DNA of 47,531 nt. It comes from UBA1351 sp964563505 (GTDB lineage: Bacteria > Bacillota > Clostridia > Lachnospirales > Vallitaleaceae). Numbering within the stretch: position 1 is the stretch's first letter; each line of letters begins with the position of its first letter. The stretch spans positions 1 through 47,531 of the forward strand of contig CAZLXW010000027.1 of the NCBI GenBank assembly GCA_964563505.1. Reading direction: 5' to 3'. Below are positions 25,903-34,563 of the stretch, piece after piece. The position numbers and the translations under genes are program-made. Under the pieces are notes generated by a model that saw nothing but the letters and a program-made list of their open reading frames with translations, searched no databases and was not told the origin of the DNA.

Positions 25903-27744
25903 ATGAATCTAGAAGCAGTTAAAAAGTTAAAAGAAGAGTATTTGTCTGTATATGAAAACTATGGAGGAAATGAATCAACATTTAATGCTTTGTTTGATAC
26001 CATTGTCAGCCGGATGAAGAATCGTCCTAAGGAGCTTCACCGTCTTGATCTTCGTGAACACGATTGGTTTATGAGTGAAAAAATGGTCGGCATGATGTTA
26101 TATGTTGATTTGTTTGCAGATAATTTAATTGGATTAATGGATAAAATAGACTATTTAAAAGAATTAGGTATTACTTATGTACATCTTATGCCACTGCTTC
26201 TACCTCGAAAAGGGGAGAATGATGGGGGGTATGCTGTAGAAAACTACAAAGAGATTGATTCCTCGTTAGGATCACTAAAAGATTTCACAAAAGTATTGAA
26301 CGCATTTCGACATCACGGAATTGATGTATGTATTGATTATGTACTAAATCATACGGCAGATACTCATGAGTGGGCGCTTAAAGCATTAGAGGGTGATGAA
26401 AAATATCAAGACATGTTTATCATGTATGACAACCGTGAAATTCCGGATATATATGATCGATTTGTTCCTGAAGTTTTGCCGGACAAAAGTCCCGGAAATT
26501 TTACCTATATCGAAAAAATTGATAAATGGGTATTTACTTCTTTTAGTTCATTTCAGTGGGACTTGAATTTCAAAAATCCATACGTTTTTGAGCAAATGGT
26601 TGATATTATGCTTTTTATTGCTAATTTGGGTGTGAACATGATTCGCTTAGATGCAATTGCATTTATGTGGAAGGAAGCAGGGACAACATGTAGGAATTTG
26701 CCTCAAGTTCATGATTTGTTGCACTTGTTTCATTTGGTTAAGGAAATTGCATGTCCTTCTGTGGCATTACTTGGTGAAGCGATTGTTGAACCGGATGAGA
26801 TTTTTAAATATTTTGGTAAATTTGAAAATGAAAAGGAAGAACAACGGGTTGAATGTGGTATTTTGTATAATGCAAATTTAATGGTAGATTTATTTAATAG
26901 TTTAGCAACTCGCGACGTTCGATTATTAGAATCCGATGCCCGACGCTATCATATTCCTAAAACGGGTTGTTTTATGAATTATATTCGATGCCACGATGAT
27001 ATCGGTTGGGGGGTTAATGAAGATACGATTGCATATTTCGGCTTAAACCCTTATATGCATAAGCAATTTTTGATTGATTTTTATTCTGGTCGCTTTGAAG
27101 GAAGCTTTGCAAAAGGAGAGATTTATCAATACAATCCCAAAAATCATGATGCGCGAACAAATGGTACCCTAGCTTCACTGCTCGGTTTAGAAAAAGCACA
27201 TGAACGCAATGATGAACGGGAACGTCAGATGGCCCATTATCGAATTCGACTCATTATGGCATTGATTTTTTCTCAACCGGGTATCCCCTTGTTATATAGT
27301 GGCGATGAGATTGCCACATTAAATGATCAAAACTACAAGAAGGATTCTCATAAAGCAGAAGAAGGACGATGGGTTCATCGAGCAAAGTTTAATTGGGAAC
27401 GGGCTAAAAAACGAACGGATTTACATACAAACGAAGGACTTGTTTTTCAATATATTCAACGTATAAGCATGATTCGTAAGACCCACCCAATTTTTAACAG
27501 CAAAGCGGAATATACGATTTTATCTCTTGGAAATACGCATGTTTATGGTTTTCTTAAGCAGTTAGAAAATCAAACCATGATTTGCTTGTTTAATTTTAGC
27601 GAAGATCATCAATATTTCTCAGCGGATATTCTTCGAAAGTATACGGATAAGACTATTTTAACAGATTTAATAACGGATAAAATAGTGACAATGAACGAAG
27701 ACGCGGTTAAAATATTCCCATATGAAAGTTTATGGTTAGTTTAA
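25903..27744 (+). CDS. Amylosucrase-like GH13 subfamily 4 enzyme
   Basis: A 613-aa cytoplasmic enzyme very like amylosucrase, which moves glucose from sucrose onto alpha-1,4-glucan. Amylosucrase hallmarks: YVDLFADNL, ELGITYVHLMPLL, NDGGYAVENYKEID, NHTADTHEWA, QWDLNFKNP, nucleophile D250 in RLDAIAFMWKEAGTTCRNLPQ, acid/base E292 in GEAIVEPDE, and RCHDDIGWG (H364-D365). No signal peptide. It starts 12 bases after the GH65 gene. Amylosucrases also make turanose and other sucrose isomers, but the substrate here is unproven. Its stop overlaps the convergent regulator stop by 4 bases, with no terminator seen. Confidence 0.88.
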   Translation: MNLEAVKKLKEEYLSVYENYGGNESTFNALFDTIVSRMKNRPKELHRLDLREHDWFMSEKMVGMMLYVDLFADNLIGLMDKIDYLKELGITYVHLMPLLLPRKGENDGGYAVENYKEIDSSLGSLKDFTKVLNAFRHHGIDVCIDYVLNHTADTHEWALKALEGDEKYQDMFIMYDNREIPDIYDRFVPEVLPDKSPGNFTYIEKIDKWVFTSFSSFQWDLNFKNPYVFEQMVDIMLFIANLGVNMIRLDAIAFMWKEAGTTCRNLPQVHDLLHLFHLVKEIACPSVALLGEAIVEPDEIFKYFGKFENEKEEQRVECGILYNANLMVDLFNSLATRDVRLLESDARRYHIPKTGCFMNYIRCHDDIGWGVNEDTIAYFGLNPYMHKQFLIDFYSGRFEGSFAKGEIYQYNPKNHDARTNGTLASLLGLEKAHERNDERERQMAHYRIRLIMALIFSQPGIPLLYSGDEIATLNDQNYKKDSHKAEEGRWVHRAKFNWERAKKRTDLHTNEGLVFQYIQRISMIRKTHPIFNSKAEYTILSLGNTHVYGFLKQLENQTMICLFNFSEDHQYFSADILRKYTDKTILTDLITDKIVTMNEDAVKIFPYESLWLV

Positions 27745-28481
27745 TGCTGCTCACGAAAATCGCTTGGAGAAATATTATAATAATTTTTAAATGCTTTGCT
27801 AAAGTAATTACTATTGCTATAACCTAAGCGATCGGAGATATCCTTAATAAAAATATCTTTGTTTTGTAGTAATTCTTTGGCTCGCTCCATTCGAATATTT
27901 AAAGCGAATTCGTAGATTCCATAATCATATTTTTTCTTAAATAACTTTGATAAATATTCTTTTGAGAAGTAATATTTATCACTAAACATGGAAATTGAAA
28001 TATCGTTACAATAATTTTTTTCTAAATAATATTTAATCATTTCAACAACCTGATCAGCAGAGATGTTTTCATCACTGTATGATTGGGTTGTTTCTTTATT
28101 TGTTGCACCGCTTAGTATAGAACAAGCCTTTGCGATTGCATTTTCAACAGTCTCTTTTGTAATCGGTTTAAGAATATAATCAATAACACCATGTTTAATT
28201 GATTCTTGCGCATATTCAAATTCATCGTAACCACTGACAACAATAAATTGCGTCGATGGAAATTCATGAGCTGTTTTTTGTAAAAATGTCACACCATTCA
28301 TTACAGGCATTTGCATATCAACAAAAACAATATCCGGTTTGATTTCATACATGGATTGCATACCTTCTTGACCGTTACTAGCGGTATAAGGCTGTTCGAT
28401 ATTGTGGATTGTCCATTCACCTAAAGCTGTAATTGCTTTAATAACAGGTTTTTCATCATCAATGATCAGAGCTTTATACAT
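27741..28481 (-). CDS. YesN-type response regulator (REC-AraC)
   Basis: A 246-aa regulator with REC domain (1-120; D55 in VFVDMQMPVMNG, K in YILKPI) and C-terminal double-HTH AraC domain (about 148-245, NSNYFSKAFKNYYNISPSDFR). The start overlaps the YesM-type kinase stop by 8 bases. Such pairs sense extracytoplasmic sugars and activate adjacent ABC importer genes; the second importer begins upstream and divergently at 30432. Confidence 0.93.
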   Translation of the reverse strand: MYKALIIDDEKPVIKAITALGEWTIHNIEQPYTASNGQEGMQSMYEIKPDIVFVDMQMPVMNGVTFLQKTAHEFPSTQFIVVSGYDEFEYAQESIKHGVIDYILKPITKETVENAIAKACSILSGATNKETTQSYSDENISADQVVEMIKYYLEKNYCNDISISMFSDKYYFSKEYLSKLFKKKYDYGIYEFALNIRMERAKELLQNKDIFIKDISDRLGYSNSNYFSKAFKNYYNISPSDFREQH

Positions 28482-30258
28482 GATTATCCTCCTTTTGTAT
28501 CGGAACAGTTAATGTCACGCGAGTGAATTTGTCATAAATACTTTCGACAGTTAGGTTTGCTTTGTTGTTATACATAAGTTGTAATCGGCTGTTCAAATTT
28601 TTTAAACCGATGTTTGAATTTGAGTGTAATGGATATGCTGGTGATTTTAGTTGCTGAAGTAATTCATTTAAGTGATTCGCTGTAATTCCTTGACCATTAT
28701 CGGTAACATGGATAACAAGATGATGATCAATAATGCTTGACTGGATTGTAATACGTATTGAAGAATGAGTTCCTTTCATACCGTGTATAATTGCATTTTC
28801 CACAAGCGTTTGAAGACTAATTTTGGGTACGTACATATTTAGAGTATCAGTAGCAAAGTCAATTGAAAACTCAAGATTGTCGTCAAAGCGAGCATGCTGC
28901 AGTAATAAGTAATCTTTGACATGTTTGATTTCTTGAGACAACAAACTAAAATCACTTCCTTTGATTGAATAACGTAACATTGAGGCTAATGCAGTAATCA
29001 TATAGTTTATTTTAGATTGATTATTTATCACAGCCTCTGTAGATATGGCCTGCAAGGTATTATATAAAAAATGTGGATTAATTTGGGCTTCTAGTGCAAT
29101 AAGTTGTGCAGTTTTTTCATTTAGCTCTGAAACGTAGGTTTTTTTAATCAAAGAATCGATTTCTTGAATCATAATATTATACTCATAGGATAAAGTTGCT
29201 ATTTCTTTGCTTCCGCCAACATCAACAGGTACAGAAAAATTACCTGTTCCCACATCTTGCAATCGATTTGAAAGTGTTGAAAGCGGCTTAGTAACAAGAT
29301 GAATAAAAATAATAACAAAAAGCGTTGTAAAAAATATGGCCAATGCAGCCAGTAAAAAGCTTATGTTTCGTGTCGTTGCCAATTTTTGTTCAATCTCTTG
29401 GAGGGGCTTAACTGCAACCAAGGTGTAATTATAGTTGCTTTTACTGTCTGAAACAATTAAAAAGTTTTCATTATTTACAGAAGTTTGATAATTTGCACTT
29501 GGGTTTTGCGCACTTAGAAAAGTTGAGTCCAAATGGGTTTGTAAAAATCCAAGTTTTGAGGGTTCATAGGCGTAAAGTAACTGAGTATTTTCGTTAAACA
29601 AATATATATTTTCATCTTGTGAGTGATAGCGATTGATCAGTGCGTCAATATATGAGGAATCTAAAGTAAGCTCAATAATGGCTAAAGGAGATTGGTCTTC
29701 AATATTTATGATTGTCCGATAGTAACGGATAAAACTTTCATTTTCCTTGGAAGATTTAATATATCGATAGTAGCGACCTTGAGTAAAGAGTGAATAGTCC
29801 GGCAAGAGGTCTTGGGGATTTCCGGTAAATGTAGATACACGGTGTTCAGTAGGGTCAATCGTATAATTTGTAAACTTATTTGATAAATATAGCTTATATG
29901 AAATAAGATCATTACGGGAGTTATAATGACTTTTTAATATTGAACGTATATGGTTATCATCTTCGTATGTTAACGTTTTTTTGGATTGAATGGTTTGCAT
30001 AAAAGTGGCATCATACCTTAACAATAGAGAATAACGATCAATTTCAGCAATATATGCGTCAATAGCTTGATTTTCAAGGTCGACTAATTTTGAAAGTTGT
30101 TCTTGTTGTTGAGTAATTATTGTTTTTGAACTCTGGTAATAATTATAAAAGATAAGCATGATAATGACACAAGAAAATGTGGTAATGATAATCAAGGCAA
30201 GTTGAGTCTTTAATGAAATTGTTTTAAATTTGTTGATTAAGATGATGATAATATTCAT
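28474..30258 (-). CDS. YesM-type sensor histidine kinase
   Basis: A 594-aa kinase: membrane helix about 17-38, a long extracytoplasmic sensing domain about 39-295, second helix about 298-322, HAMP (about 320-372), His_kinase domain with phospho-acceptor H396 (INPHFLYNTLQAIS), and HATPase (LVENAIIHGMKG, DNGQGI, GLKNLNSRL). Divergent from the second sugar importer, which it most likely controls together with the YesN partner. Ribosome binding site AAAGGAG. Confidence 0.93.
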   Translation of the reverse strand: MNIIIILINKFKTISLKTQLALIIITTFSCVIIMLIFYNYYQSSKTIITQQQEQLSKLVDLENQAIDAYIAEIDRYSLLLRYDATFMQTIQSKKTLTYEDDNHIRSILKSHYNSRNDLISYKLYLSNKFTNYTIDPTEHRVSTFTGNPQDLLPDYSLFTQGRYYRYIKSSKENESFIRYYRTIINIEDQSPLAIIELTLDSSYIDALINRYHSQDENIYLFNENTQLLYAYEPSKLGFLQTHLDSTFLSAQNPSANYQTSVNNENFLIVSDSKSNYNYTLVAVKPLQEIEQKLATTRNISFLLAALAIFFTTLFVIIFIHLVTKPLSTLSNRLQDVGTGNFSVPVDVGGSKEIATLSYEYNIMIQEIDSLIKKTYVSELNEKTAQLIALEAQINPHFLYNTLQAISTEAVINNQSKINYMITALASMLRYSIKGSDFSLLSQEIKHVKDYLLLQHARFDDNLEFSIDFATDTLNMYVPKISLQTLVENAIIHGMKGTHSSIRITIQSSIIDHHLVIHVTDNGQGITANHLNELLQQLKSPAYPLHSNSNIGLKNLNSRLQLMYNNKANLTVESIYDKFTRVTLTVPIQKEDNHV

Positions 30259-30431
30259 ATATGCTCCTTTCTAACTTATTGTATAATACCATGAAAATAT
30301 AGTAAATAGATAGTAGGATTTGTGCAATATATTACCAATGATTGTTCTTTTTATTACATTTATTAATCTAAGTGCACATATTATAATGGTATCAAGATAA
30401 ATAACAAGTAATACTTTATAAGGAGGACCTT

Positions 30432-31319
30432 ATGATTAAATTGGGTCGCAAAAAGAAAAAAAAAATTGAAACGGTTATATTCACAATACCGTCAATGATG
30501 TTGGTTTCAATAACGATATATATTCCTTTTCTTTTAAGTGGTTATTATGCCTTAACAGAATGGAATGGAATAGCTAAAGAACCGAAATATATTGGAATCG
30601 ATAATTTTGTGCGTTTATTTCAAGGGGATCAAAATTTTTTGAGTGCGTTAATCTTTACCGGTAGATATACATTATTATATATGGTGTTAACCAATGTGCT
30701 TGCGATTTCATTAGCAGTTGTTTTGATTAAAAAACTTCGGACGGCGAATTTGCTTCGAGGAATATTTTTTATTCCTTATATAATGAGTATGACCATTGTT
30801 GGATTTATTTGGAAGTTTATTTTTTCCCAAGGATTTGCAGGACTATATGATTTAACCGGATTCAGTATTTTAAATTATAGTTGGTTAGGGGATGTAAAAC
30901 TTGTATTCTATTCAGTAGTTTTAGTTGGTGTTTGGCAGTCGGTTGGATTCTATGTTGTTTTATATATTGCAGGTTTGCAAGCGATTCCCAAGGATGTATT
31001 AGAAGCAGCTACGGTTGATGGCGCAAATGCACGTACTAAGTTTTTTTATGTGACATTGCCATTATTAGCGCCGTCGATTACGACATGTGTGTTAATGTCT
31101 TTGATTAATGCGCTTAAAGTTTTTGACACGATTTTAGCATTAACTAAGGGAGGCCCAGCCGGTTCAACCTATAGTGTAACATTAGATATTTATCGAGAAG
31201 CTTTTCAAAATAATAATTATGGATTTGGTTCTGCAAAAGCATTGATTTTCTTTGGAATTGTATTGTTGCTAACGCAGATTGTTTTGAAGGGTTTCAAGCG
31301 AAAAGAGGTGGATATCTAA
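30432..31319 (+). CDS. Carbohydrate ABC transporter permease (MalF-type)
   Basis: A 295-aa CUT1 permease, six predicted helices with a lysine-rich N-terminus. EAA loop LEAATVDGANARTKFFYVTLP (about 192-212). Preceded by AAGGAGG and, further up, a TATAAT at 30382-30387 with poor -35. First gene of the second importer operon; TAATG overlap with the following permease. Confidence 0.94.
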   Translation: MIKLGRKKKKKIETVIFTIPSMMLVSITIYIPFLLSGYYALTEWNGIAKEPKYIGIDNFVRLFQGDQNFLSALIFTGRYTLLYMVLTNVLAISLAVVLIKKLRTANLLRGIFFIPYIMSMTIVGFIWKFIFSQGFAGLYDLTGFSILNYSWLGDVKLVFYSVVLVGVWQSVGFYVVLYIAGLQAIPKDVLEAATVDGANARTKFFYVTLPLLAPSITTCVLMSLINALKVFDTILALTKGGPAGSTYSVTLDIYREAFQNNNYGFGSAKALIFFGIVLLLTQIVLKGFKRKEVDI

Positions 31320-32158
31320 TGAAGCATATAATAACGAAGAAAGTGAAGACGGTATTGCTTGAACTTGTAATGATTTTAATAGCAATTATTTATATTTATC
31401 CGGTGTTCCTTATGTTTATCAATTCATTAAAACCATTTGGTGAAGTTGTGCTTGATGTCATTGCATTGCCAAAGCAATTAGCCATACAAAATTATGTTGA
31501 TGTCATGGATAAGATGAATTATCGTCAATTATTTTTAAATAACATTGTGATAACAGCGATTGGAATTAGTGGAATCATTCTTTTTTCAGCTTTGCCGGCA
31601 TATATTTTGGACAGAAGACGAACAAAATATACAGCGTGGACACATTTGTTTATCATTACGCCAATGCTTATCCCGTTTCAGACAATTATGATTACTTTAT
31701 TAAAGGTAATGAGTAGTATAGGACTATCAGGAAGTACATGGGGACTTGGAATTCAGTATTGGGGTTTTGGTATACCAATGGCAACGTTTATCTATTTTAA
31801 TTTTATGAAGACGATACCAAAATCTTTGGATGAAAGTGCATTAATTGATGGAGCATCTACATTAAAAACTTTTATCAGTGTTATATTTCCTTTACTTAAA
31901 TCAGTGAGTGCAACCGTTATCGTTTTGAATGTTATGTGGATATGGAACGACTTCTTGTTACCTTTATTAATGGTAAATAGTGATCAAAAAACAAAAACAT
32001 TAGTATTATCCGCGTATACATTCGTTGGTCAGTTTAACACGCAATGGCACTATGCAATGACAGCTATGGTATTAGCTGTATTACCATCAATTATATTTTT
32101 TGTGCTTCTACAAAGATATATCGTAGATGGTGTAGTTGCCGGAGCGGTCAAAGGATAA
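31319..32158 (+). CDS. Carbohydrate ABC transporter permease (MalG-type)
   Basis: A 279-aa CUT1 permease; EAA loop DESALIDGASTLKTFISVIFP (about 177-197). Translationally coupled to the upstream permease. In this operon the binding protein gene comes last, the reverse of the first importer. No ATPase gene is linked. Confidence 0.94.
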   Translation: MKHIITKKVKTVLLELVMILIAIIYIYPVFLMFINSLKPFGEVVLDVIALPKQLAIQNYVDVMDKMNYRQLFLNNIVITAIGISGIILFSALPAYILDRRRTKYTAWTHLFIITPMLIPFQTIMITLLKVMSSIGLSGSTWGLGIQYWGFGIPMATFIYFNFMKTIPKSLDESALIDGASTLKTFISVIFPLLKSVSATVIVLNVMWIWNDFLLPLLMVNSDQKTKTLVLSAYTFVGQFNTQWHYAMTAMVLAVLPSIIFFVLLQRYIVDGVVAGAVKG

Positions 32159-32185
32159 TTATTCAAGAAAAGGAGAGATTTGTTT

Positions 32186-33508
32186 ATGAAAAAAAGTATG
32201 AGCGTATTATTGACTTTGCTTATGATGGTAACATTATTTGCAGGATGTGGCAAAACAGATGAGGAGGGTCAGGACACAACAACAATGATAGACTCGAACA
32301 CATCGGATTCAAACACAACAAATGAAACATCGGAAGAGGCAGAAGCGGAGATATATATGTTTATCTCAATGCCTGAATATGCAGAAGCAATTGAAACTTT
32401 AATCGCAGAATATAAAACGGTTAAGCCCAACGTAACAATCAACTATGAAACAACACAAAATGATTATCCGACACTGTTGAAAACAAAATTAAATTCTGGT
32501 GAAGCACCTGATATTTTTTCATCGACTTCAGGTAAAGAGATTGGTGTTTATCTTGATTATTCAGCCAATCTTGCTAATCAACCATTAGCAGAGGCTATGT
32601 CAGATCCGGTTAAAAATGTTATGAAGTCTGGTGATGAGGTACATGGACTAAGTATTAAAGGGAATTTTTTTGGGATTGTATATAATAAAGGAATTTTTGA
32701 AGAAGTGGGAATTACAGAATTTCCACAAACACTATCAGAATTAGAAAGTGCAGCGATTAAAATCGAAGATGCAGGTTATCAAGCATTTACTTCTGGATTT
32801 GCAGAGTGGTGGGTATTTAAACATGTATTCCAACATTATTTAGATGCAGCTCAACCTGAAGATGTTGAAGGTTTGGTCAATGCGTTTATCAATGGTGAGG
32901 CAAAGATGCAAGATTATCCTGAGCTATATGATGACTTCTTTAATTTCATAGATCTTGTGGTGAAATATGGTGATGATAAGATTCTTGAAGCTGATCTTAG
33001 CACTGAAATTGCGGCATTAGCTTCCGGTCAAACGGCGATGGTTGTTGGACAAGGTGCTTGGATTGAAGCAGATGTATTAAAAATTGATCCAAACATTTCA
33101 ATTGGCTTTGACGGATATCCCATAAATGATAATCCGGATGTATGTAAAGTCATTGCAGGATCGGACCAAGCTGTCCGAATATATAAAGATTCTGATGTTT
33201 TGGATGAAACATTAGACTTTGTAAACTGGTGGTATACATCAGATTATGGGAAAAGTTGGTTTTCAGATGTGGCCGGAGTCATTCCTCCGATAACTGAAGG
33301 TGTGGCACCTGACTTTGAAATTATTAAGCAAGGGAACGTACATGTAAATAATGAAGGTGCAGGAACACTTGGTGTCGTATATTCAACAGATAGTTTCCAT
33401 CAAGCTTTTGGTGAAATCATGCAAGGGTATATAGCTGGTGTCAAAAACAAAGATCAAACTTGTCAAGAAATAGAAACAAAATGGGTAGAATTAGAAGGCA
33501 ATAACTAA
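32186..33508 (+). CDS. Carbohydrate ABC transporter substrate-binding lipoprotein
   Basis: A 440-aa family 1 binding lipoprotein. Start ATG 32186 has AAAGGAGAG eight bases upstream (an in-frame TTG at 32180 is less likely). Lipobox LFAGC near residue 21, then a Thr/Ser/Asn/Glu-rich linker to about 55, then the sugar-binding fold (SGEAPDIFSSTSGKEI, FFGIVYNKGIFEEVGI, GQTAMVVGQGAWIEAD). Closed by the hairpin at 33521-33565. Confidence 0.93.
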   Translation: MKKSMSVLLTLLMMVTLFAGCGKTDEEGQDTTTMIDSNTSDSNTTNETSEEAEAEIYMFISMPEYAEAIETLIAEYKTVKPNVTINYETTQNDYPTLLKTKLNSGEAPDIFSSTSGKEIGVYLDYSANLANQPLAEAMSDPVKNVMKSGDEVHGLSIKGNFFGIVYNKGIFEEVGITEFPQTLSELESAAIKIEDAGYQAFTSGFAEWWVFKHVFQHYLDAAQPEDVEGLVNAFINGEAKMQDYPELYDDFFNFIDLVVKYGDDKILEADLSTEIAALASGQTAMVVGQGAWIEADVLKIDPNISIGFDGYPINDNPDVCKVIAGSDQAVRIYKDSDVLDETLDFVNWWYTSDYGKSWFSDVAGVIPPITEGVAPDFEIIKQGNVHVNNEGAGTLGVVYSTDSFHQAFGEIMQGYIAGVKNKDQTCQEIETKWVELEGNN

Positions 33509-33520
33509 TAAAAAAAGTGG

Positions 33521-33565
33521 AAAAGCAGAAAGTTAACATAAAAAGGTTAACTTTCTGCTTTTTTT
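33521..33565 (+). terminator. Intrinsic terminator of the second importer operon
   Basis: AAAAGCAGAAAGTTAAC (33521-33537) and GTTAACTTTCTGCTTTT (33545-33561) form a 17-bp perfect stem with a 7-base loop and a T7-8 tail. Strong terminator, 12 bases after the stop. Confidence 0.9.
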
Positions 33566-33575
33566 CAGCTATAAT
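33547..33575 (+). promoter_or_regulatory. Candidate promoter overlapping the terminator hairpin
   Basis: TTAACT (33547-33552) lies in the 3' arm of the terminator, 17 bases before a perfect TATAAT (33570-33575). It would drive the sugar isomerase-like gene starting at 33621. Confidence 0.5.
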
Positions 33576-33620
33576 AGGATATTGAATAAAAAAAACACGA
33601 GAAAGAGAGGTTTTAGTATA

Positions 33621-34445
33621 ATGATAGGAACACGTGGACATGATATAGCAGACAAAGGATCGGCAGAAGAGTTAGCATCGCGTTTAGAACTTCAAGAGTT
33701 TGAGTCGGTGCAACTTGTTGCATATAAATCGATTAAAGGCGTTTCAGAAAAAGCCGGATACTTAACGCCAGGGGCAGCGTATAAAATAGGGCAGGCATTT
33801 AAAAAACACAACATTCATATTGGACTTATTGGAAGTTATTTTAATCTTTTAGATGAAGAAGTTGTGGAAGAAGGTATTGCACGATTTAAAGAATACCTTA
33901 AGTATGGCAAAGAACTCGGTGGATATTTAGTGGGTACGGAAACAGGATCGTTCATGAAAAACTGGACATATCATCCGGACAATCACTCAGAAGAAGCGTA
34001 TCAAAAAGTGTTTAAGATTTTTCGTGAACTTGTAGAAGTCGCTCAAAATCATGGGATGTCTGTTGGTATTGAAGGGGCATATCATCATTCAATAGGCACA
34101 CCAAAACAGATGAAGCGTTTGCTTGATGAACTAGATTCTACAAGTGTATCAGCGATTTTAGACCCTTATAATTTCCTGTGTATGGAAAGTTATGAAAACA
34201 GAAATGCGATCATTCAAGAGGCGTTTGAGTTATATGGAGATAAAATTGCAGTCTTTCACGCTAAGGACTTTGTAGTTGAAGGAGACAAACTCGTTCAAGT
34301 ACCGATTGGAGATGGACTTATGGATTATCAATTTATCAAGCAAATGATTAATAAATATAGACCTGGATTAGATATTATTATTGAAGGACAAACGGATGCA
34401 GGCCTTAAAAAAAGTAAAAAATTTTTAACGAATTTATTTGCTTAG
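33621..34445 (+). CDS. Sugar phosphate isomerase/epimerase-like TIM barrel protein
   Basis: A 274-aa xylose isomerase-like (AP_endonuc_2) barrel. The ATG at 33621 follows GAGAGG; a TTG 39 bases earlier is in frame but lacks a ribosome binding site and sits almost on the -10 box. Metal-binding residues typical of the superfamily are seen: E in LVGTETGS, E in GIEGAYHH, D in ILDPYNFL, H in VFHAKDF and E in IIIEGQ. The reaction is a ketose/aldose or 3-keto-sugar isomerisation or epimerisation; the substrate is unknown. It follows the second sugar importer but has its own promoter. Confidence 0.85.
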   Translation: MIGTRGHDIADKGSAEELASRLELQEFESVQLVAYKSIKGVSEKAGYLTPGAAYKIGQAFKKHNIHIGLIGSYFNLLDEEVVEEGIARFKEYLKYGKELGGYLVGTETGSFMKNWTYHPDNHSEEAYQKVFKIFRELVEVAQNHGMSVGIEGAYHHSIGTPKQMKRLLDELDSTSVSAILDPYNFLCMESYENRNAIIQEAFELYGDKIAVFHAKDFVVEGDKLVQVPIGDGLMDYQFIKQMINKYRPGLDIIIEGQTDAGLKKSKKFLTNLFA

Positions 34446-34476
34446 GCGTCAAAATCATAATTTAATTTGTAATATG

Positions 34477-34518
34477 ATTGTAAGACTATGTTCATGATAT
34501 AGTCTTACAATTTTTTTT
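34477..34518 (+). terminator. Intrinsic terminator
   Basis: ATTGTAAGACTAT (34477-34489) pairs with ATAGTCTTACAAT (34499-34511), 13 bp, followed by a run of T. It ends the isomerase-like gene. Confidence 0.9.
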
Positions 34519-34563
34519 ATATTGGGTTATAATATAAGGGATGTGTGTTCTTAAGGAGAATGA

